Shown: positions 5,426 to 10,010 of the stretch, in pieces
How the letters are laid out: each line of letters opens with the position of its first letter
How positions within the stretch are numbered: the stretch's first letter is position 1
DNA from: Pseudomonadota bacterium
GTDB lineage: Bacteria; Pseudomonadota; Alphaproteobacteria; Rhodospirillales; Magnetospirillaceae
Direction of reading: 5' to 3'
DNA: 10,010 nt
NCBI GenBank assembly: GCA_023437865.1
Contig: JAEZFE010000503.1
Span: 1 to 10,010, forward strand
Notes under the pieces: generated by a model
Told to the model about the DNA's origin: nothing
The model's input: the letters and a program-made list of their open reading frames with translations, nothing else
The model's database searches: none
Program-made: the position numbers and the translations under genes

Positions 5426-5788
5426 CTATTCCTTGGGGATCATGCGGCCCAGCTTCTTGCCGCCGCAGATGTGGACATGCAGGTGGGGCACTTCCTGGCC
5501 GCCATTGGCACCGATATTGGCGATCATGCGCCAGCCTTCCTCGGTGACGCCGACCATCTCGGCCACCTTGCGGACGGCGCGGAAGAAGGTGCCGATCTCG
5601 GCATCGGAGGCATTGGCGGAGAAGTCGTTCATGGAGACGTATCGGCCCTTGGGGATCACCAGCACGTGAACCGGCGCCTGCGGGGCGACGTCATGGAACG
5701 CCAGGGTGTGGTCGTCCTCGTGCACCTTCTTGCAGGGGATCTCGCCACGCAGAATCTTGGCGAACACATTGTTGGGATCGTAGGCCAT
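5426..5788 (-). CDS. HIT-family (HINT-like) nucleotide phosphoramidase/hydrolase
   Basis: This 120-residue protein is a full-length branch-I HIT protein. The catalytic histidine triad HLHVHI is at 102-107, preceded by NIGANGGQEVPHLHVH, and the N-terminal FAKILRGEIPCKKVHEDD segment is typical of bacterial HINT proteins. HVLVIPKGRY (41-50) is also conserved. Family members hydrolyse adenosine phosphoramidates or AMP-lysine-type bonds through a histidine-nucleotide intermediate; the natural substrate in bacteria is unclear. The start has a strong AGGAGGAGGG upstream. The gene sits 12 bases after hisE and 1 base before the methyltransferase gene. HIT genes next to hisE are, from recall, a repeated arrangement in alphaproteobacteria, which makes a role close to nucleotide by-products of the pathway attractive but unproven. 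Confidence 0.93.
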   Translation of the reverse strand: MAYDPNNVFAKILRGEIPCKKVHEDDHTLAFHDVAPQAPVHVLVIPKGRYVSMNDFSANASDAEIGTFFRAVRKVAEMVGVTEEGWRMIANIGANGGQEVPHLHVHICGGKKLGRMIPKE

Positions 5789-5800
5789 GCTCCCCTCCTC

Positions 5801-6121
5801 CTACTTCTTGCGGCTGTTCTTCTCGTCGATGCCCGAGATGCCCGAGCGCTTGTCGAGTTCGGCCCACACGTCCTCGGGTGCAACGCCGACTTCCGCCCAC
5901 AGCACCAACAGGTGATAGAGCAGATCGGCACTCTCCGAGGTCACGCCGGCCGGCCCTTCGACCATGGCGGCCAGGGCGGTTTCGACGCCCTCCTCGCCCA
6001 CCTTCTGGGCGATCTTCTTGCGGCCCTTGGCGAACAGCTTGGCGGTGTAGCTGGTGTCCGGATCGGCGCCCTTGCGGCTCTCGATGACCTGGAACAGCGT
6101 GTCGATAGCGTGCTGGGTCAT
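5801..6121 (-). CDS. hisE: Phosphoribosyl-ATP pyrophosphatase
   Basis: HisE removes pyrophosphate from phosphoribosyl-ATP, the second step of histidine synthesis, in the cytoplasm. The 106-residue protein is a typical single-domain, all-helical member of the MazG-like superfamily. Motifs counted from the chosen ATG: SYTAKLFAKGRKKIAQKVGE (24-43), EEGVE (43-47) and ESADLLYHLLVLW (63-75). The Glu residues of EExxE and the Glu/Asp of ExxxD are the magnesium ligands of the family. It is not fused to HisI, which is usual for alphaproteobacteria, and hisI is not in the window. Two starts are possible: GTG at 6127, giving a 4-base overlap with the hisF stop, or ATG at 6121, two bases after it. ATG is preferred for the codon, though the GTGA overlap is also convincing. 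Confidence 0.95.
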   Translation of the reverse strand: MTQHAIDTLFQVIESRKGADPDTSYTAKLFAKGRKKIAQKVGEEGVETALAAMVEGPAGVTSESADLLYHLLVLWAEVGVAPEDVWAELDKRSGISGIDEKNSRKK

Positions 6122-6123
6122 GC

Positions 6124-6885
6124 TCACACCGGGCGGACGGGGATGCCGGCCGCTTCCATGTGGGCCTTGGCCTGGGCGATGGTGTAGGTGCCGAAATGAA
6201 AGATCGAGGCGGCCAGCACCGCGGTGGCGTGGCCGTCACGGATGCCCTCCACTAGGTGGTCCAGGGTGCCGACGCCGCCCGAGGCGATAACCGGCACGGT
6301 GACCGCATCGGCCACCGCGCGGGTCAGCGGCAGGTTGAAGCCCTGCTTGGTGCCGTCGCGGTCCATGGAGGTCAGCAGGATCTCGCCGGCGCCGTACTCC
6401 ACCATGCGCCGCGCCCAGGCCACGGCGTCGATGCCGGTGGCGTTGCGGCCGCCATGGGTGAAGATCTCGAACTTGCCGGGCGCCACCTGCTTGGCGTCGA
6501 TGGCGACGACGATGCACTGGCTGCCGAACTTCTCCGCCGCCTCGCGCACGAATTCCGGGCGGTGGACGGCGGCGGTGTTAATGCTGACCTTGTCGGCGCC
6601 GGCCAGCAGCAGCTTGCGGATGTCCTCGACCTGGCGCACACCGCCGCCCACGGTCAGCGGCATGAAGCAGGCCTCGGCGGTGCGGCTGACCACGTCGTAG
6701 ATGGTGTCGCGGTTATCCGAGCTCGCGGTGATGTCGAGGAAGGTCAGTTCGTCGGCGCCGGCCGCGTCGTAGATCTTGGCCTGCTCGACCGGGTCGCCGG
6801 CATCGCGCAGGCCGACGAAGTTGACCCCCTTGACCACGCGGCCATCCTTGACGTCCAGGCAGGGGATGATGCGCATCTTCAGCAT
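6124..6885 (-). CDS. hisF: Imidazole glycerol phosphate synthase, cyclase subunit
   Basis: HisF is the (beta/alpha)8 barrel subunit that joins PRFAR with ammonia from HisH to make imidazole glycerol phosphate and AICAR. At 253 residues it is the standard length. The catalytic acids Asp11 ([16 protein letters not shown]) and Asp130 (CIVVAIDAK) are both present, and the phosphate-binding loops are seen at LTVGGGVR (77-84) and [19 protein letters not shown] is also conserved. Its stop overlaps the alternative GTG start of hisE, and hisA ends 5 bases upstream, where the hisA end GGAG can serve as ribosome-binding site. It should work as a heterodimer with the HisH encoded two genes upstream in the same operon. 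Confidence 0.98.
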   Translation of the reverse strand: MLKMRIIPCLDVKDGRVVKGVNFVGLRDAGDPVEQAKIYDAAGADELTFLDITASSDNRDTIYDVVSRTAEACFMPLTVGGGVRQVEDIRKLLLAGADKVSINTAAVHRPEFVREAAEKFGSQCIVVAIDAKQVAPGKFEIFTHGGRNATGIDAVAWARRMVEYGAGEILLTSMDRDGTKQGFNLPLTRAVADAVTVPVIASGGVGTLDHLVEGIRDGHATAVLAASIFHFGTYTIAQAKAHMEAAGIPVRPV

Positions 6886-6890
6886 TGCGG

Positions 6891-7616
6891 TTACTCCGCC
6901 AGAAGCGCGATGGCTTCCTTCACATCGATGCGGCCGTCATAAATGGCGCGGCCCGAAATGACGCCGGCGATGCCCGAGGACGCGACCGCCTTCAGCGCCT
7001 TGAGGTCGTCGAGCGACGACACGCCGCCCGAGGCGATCACCGGGGTCGAGATCGCCTTGGCGAGTGACGCGGTGGCCTCCACATTGGGGCCGGCCAGCAC
7101 GCCGTCGCGGTCGATGTCGGTGTAGATGATGGCCGCAGCGCCGGCATCCTCGAACTTCAGCGCCAGTTCCAGCACGGTCAGGTCCGAGGTCTCGGCCCAG
7201 CCCTCGACGGCGACGCGGCCGCCCTTGGCGTCGATGCCGACGGCGACACGGCCCGGGAAGCGCTTGCAGGCTTCCTTGACCAGCTCGGGATTGCGCAGCG
7301 CCACGGTGCCGAGGATGACGCGGGAGACGCCGCGTGCCAGCCAATCCTCGATGGTCGCCATGTCGCGGATGCCGCCGCCCAGCTGCACCGGGACGGTGAC
7401 CGCCTTCAGGATCGACTCCACCGCCGCCGCGTTGACCGGCTTGCCGGCGAAGGCGCCGTTGAGATCGACCACGTGGATCCACTCGGCTCCCGCGTCAGCG
7501 AAGGCCTTAGCCTGGGCGCCGGGATCGGTGTTGAACACCGTCGCCTCTTCCATGAGGCCCAGCTTCAGGCGCACGCAGGCGCCGTCCTTGAGGTCGATGG
7601 CGGGGAAGAGAATCAT
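6891..7616 (-). CDS. hisA: Phosphoribosylformimino-AICAR-ribotide isomerase
   Basis: HisA opens the ribose of ProFAR by an Amadori rearrangement to give PRFAR, the substrate of HisH/HisF. The 241-residue barrel is related to HisF and shows the paired catalytic acids Asp8 ([14 protein letters not shown]) and Asp129 ([10 protein letters not shown]). It also has the phosphate loops QLGGGIRD (78-85) and VIASGGVSS, and IYTDIDRDG, which contains the conserved Asp-rich turn. Length and all core motifs are ordinary. The ATG lies 4 bases after the hisH stop and the gene ends 5 bases before hisF. Confidence 0.98.
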   Translation of the reverse strand: MILFPAIDLKDGACVRLKLGLMEEATVFNTDPGAQAKAFADAGAEWIHVVDLNGAFAGKPVNAAAVESILKAVTVPVQLGGGIRDMATIEDWLARGVSRVILGTVALRNPELVKEACKRFPGRVAVGIDAKGGRVAVEGWAETSDLTVLELALKFEDAGAAAIIYTDIDRDGVLAGPNVEATASLAKAISTPVIASGGVSSLDDLKALKAVASSGIAGVISGRAIYDGRIDVKEAIALLAE

Positions 7617-7620
7617 CGCT

Positions 7621-8265
7621 TTACGGCTTCCACTTGAGGAAATTCGAAATCACCTTGAGCCCGGTCGCCTGGCTCTTTTCCGGGTGAAACTGGGTGCCCA
7701 CCACGTTGTCCTTGCCGATCACCGCGCAGATGGGCCCGCCGTAATCCACCCGCGCCAACTGGTGCGCCGCCTCCGCCACCACGTAGCGGTAGGAATGGAC
7801 GAAATAGGCGTGCGGGTTGTCCGGCAGGTCGTCCAGCAGCGGATGGCGGCCGGGCGTGAAGGTCAGCTCGTTCCAGCCCATATGCGGGACCTTGAGGCCC
7901 GGGTCGGACGGGGTGATCGGCAGCACCTCGCCCGGCACCCAGCCCAAACCCGCATGGGTGCCGTGCTCGCGCCCGGTGGTGGCCAGCAATTGCATGCCGA
8001 CGCAGATGCCCATGAACGGGCGCTGATGGGCGAACACATGGTCGGACATGGCCTCGACCATGCCGGGCAGCGCGTCCAGGCCGGCGCGGCAATCCCCGAA
8101 GGCGCCGACGCCCGGCAGCACCACGCGGTCGGCGGCCCGCACCGTCTTGGCATCGGCGGTGACGGTGATGGTGGTGTGGAGAGTGTTCTCGGCTACCACC
8201 CGCTCGAACGCCTTGGCGGCGGAACGCAGGTTTCCCGAACCGTAATCGACGATAGCGACCAGCAC
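7621..8265 (-). CDS. hisH: Imidazole glycerol phosphate synthase, glutamine amidotransferase subunit
   Basis: HisH releases ammonia from glutamine and passes it through the HisF barrel. This 214-residue class I amidotransferase has the nucleophile Cys88 in GICVGMQL (87-94), with His194 and Glu196 in QFHPEKS (192-198) completing the triad. N-terminal [13 protein letters not shown] and the oxyanion loop PGVGAFGDC (51-59) are also typical. It starts with GTG directly after the hisB stop (TAAGTG, no gap). The purine-rich GGGAGGG at the end of hisB serves as ribosome-binding site, so its translation is likely coupled to hisB. No ATG is available before the first strand. Confidence 0.97.
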   Translation of the reverse strand: MLVAIVDYGSGNLRSAAKAFERVVAENTLHTTITVTADAKTVRAADRVVLPGVGAFGDCRAGLDALPGMVEAMSDHVFAHQRPFMGICVGMQLLATTGREHGTHAGLGWVPGEVLPITPSDPGLKVPHMGWNELTFTPGRHPLLDDLPDNPHAYFVHSYRYVVAEAAHQLARVDYGGPICAVIGKDNVVGTQFHPEKSQATGLKVISNFLKWKP

Positions 8266-8865
8266 TTAGAGGGACCCTCCCAGCACGCCCTTGGTGGAAG
8301 GCACCGCATCCGCCTTGCGCGGGTCGATCTCGATGGCCTGGCGCAGCGCGCGGGCCAGGGCCTTGAAGCAGGCCTCGACGATGTGGTGGTTGTTCTCGCC
8401 GTACAGGCATTCGACGTGCAGGGTGGCGCCGGCGGCCTGGGCGAAAGCCTGGAACCATTCCTTGAACAGCTCGGTGTCGATGCCGCCCAGGCGGTCCTGG
8501 GTGAACTTCACCTTCCACACCAGATAGGGCCGGTTGGACAGGTCGATGGCGACGCGCGCCAGGGTCTCGTCCATGGGCACGTAGGCATGGCCATAGCGGG
8601 TGATGCCCTTGCGGTCGCCCAGTGCCTGGGTCACCGCGGCTCCGATGGCGATGCCGGAATCCTCGGTGGTGTGGTGGCCGTCGATATGCAGGTCACCCTG
8701 GGCCTTCACGGTCAGGTCGATCAGCGAATGCCGCGACAATTGCTCCAGCATGTGGTCGAGGAAGCCGATGCCGGTCTCGACGCTGTACTTGCCCTTGCCG
8801 TCGAGGTTCAGCTCGACCGAGATGCTGGTTTCCGTGGTCTTGCGCTCGATGATGGCCGTGCGCAT
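8266..8865 (-). CDS. hisB: Imidazoleglycerol-phosphate dehydratase (monofunctional)
   Basis: HisB removes water from imidazole glycerol phosphate to give imidazole acetol phosphate. The manganese-binding motifs are complete: GFLDHML (34-40), DGHHTTEDS (62-70) and [15 protein letters not shown] (156-170), and RPYLVWKV is also conserved. At 199 residues it is a monofunctional dehydratase; the histidinol-phosphatase domain fused in enteric bacteria is absent. The ATG at 8865 is chosen because CAGGAGA lies just upstream and the protein then begins at the family's usual [10 protein letters not shown]. The frame stays open to an ATG at 8949, but that extension is basic, low in similarity and would lengthen the protein by 28 residues. 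It is the first gene of the his operon, and its promoter must lie in the 177-base gap to hslV. Confidence 0.97.
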   Translation of the reverse strand: MRTAIIERKTTETSISVELNLDGKGKYSVETGIGFLDHMLEQLSRHSLIDLTVKAQGDLHIDGHHTTEDSGIAIGAAVTQALGDRKGITRYGHAYVPMDETLARVAIDLSNRPYLVWKVKFTQDRLGGIDTELFKEWFQAFAQAAGATLHVECLYGENNHHIVEACFKALARALRQAIEIDPRKADAVPSTKGVLGGSL

Positions 8866-8942
8866 GGGGGTCTCCTGGCTTAAGCGAAGCCTTGGAATAA
8901 CAGGATTAACGCCGCGCTTCCACCCCGGTCTGCCGAGCGGCC

Positions 8943-8968
8943 CTTCCATAATTCGTAACGCCCCTTAT
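8943..8968 (+). promoter_or_regulatory. Possible heat-shock (sigma-32-like) promoter for hslVU
   Basis: CCCCTTAT (8961-8968) matches the sigma-32 -10 consensus CCCCATnT at all but one specified base. CTTCCAT (8943-8949), 11 bases before it, is a weak match to CTTGAAA. This would start transcription near 8975, about 70 bases before hslV. hslVU is a classical heat-shock operon, which makes such a site expected, but the -35 is poor. No convincing sigma-70 pair was found for hisB on the - strand in the same 177-base gap (8866-9042); the rest of that gap holds no repeat or RNA gene I can support. Confidence 0.25.
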
Positions 8969-9042
8969 GTCTTGCGGGCGGGGATGGACCGGGTCCGGGC
9001 CTTTGGAATCATCGCCCACCCCTTCGACGATTAGGAAGCAGC

Positions 9043-9582
9043 ATGTCCGACACTCCCTCCTGGCACGGCACGACCATTCTGTCCGTGCGCAAGGGCGGCC
9101 GCGTGGTGGTGGCCGGCGACGGCCAGGTCTCCCTGGGCCAGACCGTCATCAAGGCCAATGCCCGCAAGGTCCGCCGCATAGGCGGCGGCAACATCCTGCT
9201 GGGCTTCGCCCGGGCCACCGCTGACGCCTTCACCCTGCTGGAGCGGCTGGAGGGCAAGCTGGAGAAGCATCCCGGCCAGTTGACGCGCGCCTGCGTCGAG
9301 CTGGCCAAGGACTGGCGCACCGACCGCTATCTGCGCCGGCTGGAAGCCATGATGGCGGTGGCCGACAAGGAGGTGTCGCTGGTCCTGACCGGTCAGGGCG
9401 ACGTGCTGGAGCCCGAGGACGGCATCATCGCCATCGGTTCGGGCGGCAATTACGCGCTCAGCGCCGCCCGCGCGCTGATCGACACCGACCTGGATGCCGA
9501 GGCCATCGCCCGCAAGGCCATGAAGATCGCCGCCGATATCTGCGTCTACACCAACACCAACGTCTTGGTGGAGAGCCTCTGA
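9043..9582 (+). CDS. hslV: ATP-dependent protease subunit HslV
   Basis: HslV is the proteasome-like peptidase of the HslVU (ClpYQ) protease; two hexamer rings cut proteins fed in by HslU in the cytoplasm. This 179-residue protein starts with nine residues that are expected to be removed, leaving Thr10 (GTTILSV) as the N-terminal nucleophile. Other conserved parts are [20 protein letters not shown] (25-44, including the catalytic Lys), [29 protein letters not shown] and [10 protein letters not shown]. The loop usually reading GFAG(G/A)T reads GFARAT here, with Arg57 in place of Gly (position 48 when Thr10 is counted as 1), caused by a CGG codon where GGG would give Gly. TAGGAAG (9032-9037... 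spacing about 6) is the ribosome-binding site. hslU follows after one base. Confidence 0.97.
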   Translation: MSDTPSWHGTTILSVRKGGRVVVAGDGQVSLGQTVIKANARKVRRIGGGNILLGFARATADAFTLLERLEGKLEKHPGQLTRACVELAKDWRTDRYLRRLEAMMAVADKEVSLVLTGQGDVLEPEDGIIAIGSGGNYALSAARALIDTDLDAEAIARKAMKIAADICVYTNTNVLVESL

Positions 9583-9583
9583 C

Positions 9584-10010
<427 letters not shown>

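Noticed and set aside
5132..6187. A 351-codon open frame on the + strand opposite the methyltransferase, HIT and hisE genes
   Set aside because: It is antisense to three well-supported genes, with no motif and no ribosome-binding site logic. It is treated as a shadow.
7126..8883. A 585-codon open frame on the + strand opposite hisA, hisH and hisB
   Set aside because: It is fully antisense to three clear his genes, has low-complexity Ser/Arg/Gly-rich composition and no recognisable domain. Long antisense frames are expected in GC-rich coding DNA.
8866..8949. N-terminal extension of HisB to an upstream ATG
   Set aside because: The added 28 residues do not resemble the family, while the ATG at 8865 has a good ribosome-binding site and gives the normal N-terminus.

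Overview
The window looks like a chromosomal stretch of a GC-rich alphaproteobacterium. The gene order (a hisB-H-A-F-E cluster divergent from hslV-hslU, with an mltA/Smr block nearby) and the protein sequences suggest Rhodospirillales, probably close to Magnetospirillum. That placement rests on recall of gene order and protein style, not on a search. No rRNA, tRNA, insertion sequence, phage gene or CRISPR array is visible, and no stretch of 300 bases lacks a gene.

Left block (1-2498, + strand): the 3' part of an MltA-type lytic transglycosylase gene runs in from upstream and ends in a hairpin plus T-run built across its own stop codon. A possible promoter follows. Then comes a tightly overlapping trio: a small unrecognised membrane protein, an Smr-domain protein and a small XRE-type DNA-binding protein. 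Both junctions in the trio are 4-base ATGA overlaps.

Middle block (2499-4827): a stand-alone CgeB-like glycosyltransferase with a TTG start lies behind a 115-base leader holding a perfect GTGGTA-T-TACCAC palindrome. It converges, with a 13-base overlap, on a Crp/Fnr-family regulator on the - strand. That regulator is divergent from a small exported helical protein of the Spy/CpxP/LTxxQ type. The 76-base gap between the two carries a near-consensus Crp box lying on the regulator's likely -10 element. The regulator's recognition helix keeps the E. coli CRP-like R-E-x-x-x-R pattern, but its ligand pocket lacks the usual Arg-Ser pair.

Right block (4831-8865, - strand): a compact operon reads hisB, hisH, hisA, hisF, hisE, a HIT-family hydrolase and an O-methyltransferase, with gaps of 0-12 bases. 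HisB, HisH/HisF and HisA supply middle steps of histidine synthesis, and HisE the second step. The HIT and methyltransferase genes appear to be co-transcribed passengers. Divergent from hisB across 177 bases, hslV and the first 142 codons of hslU encode the ATP-dependent HslVU protease (9043 to the window end).

Most of the window is housekeeping. The parts most worth a second look are the regulator with its own box, the palindrome ahead of the glycosyltransferase, the stop-codon terminator of mltA, the uncharacterised membrane protein/Smr/XRE trio, and an unusual Arg in the HslV active-site loop.
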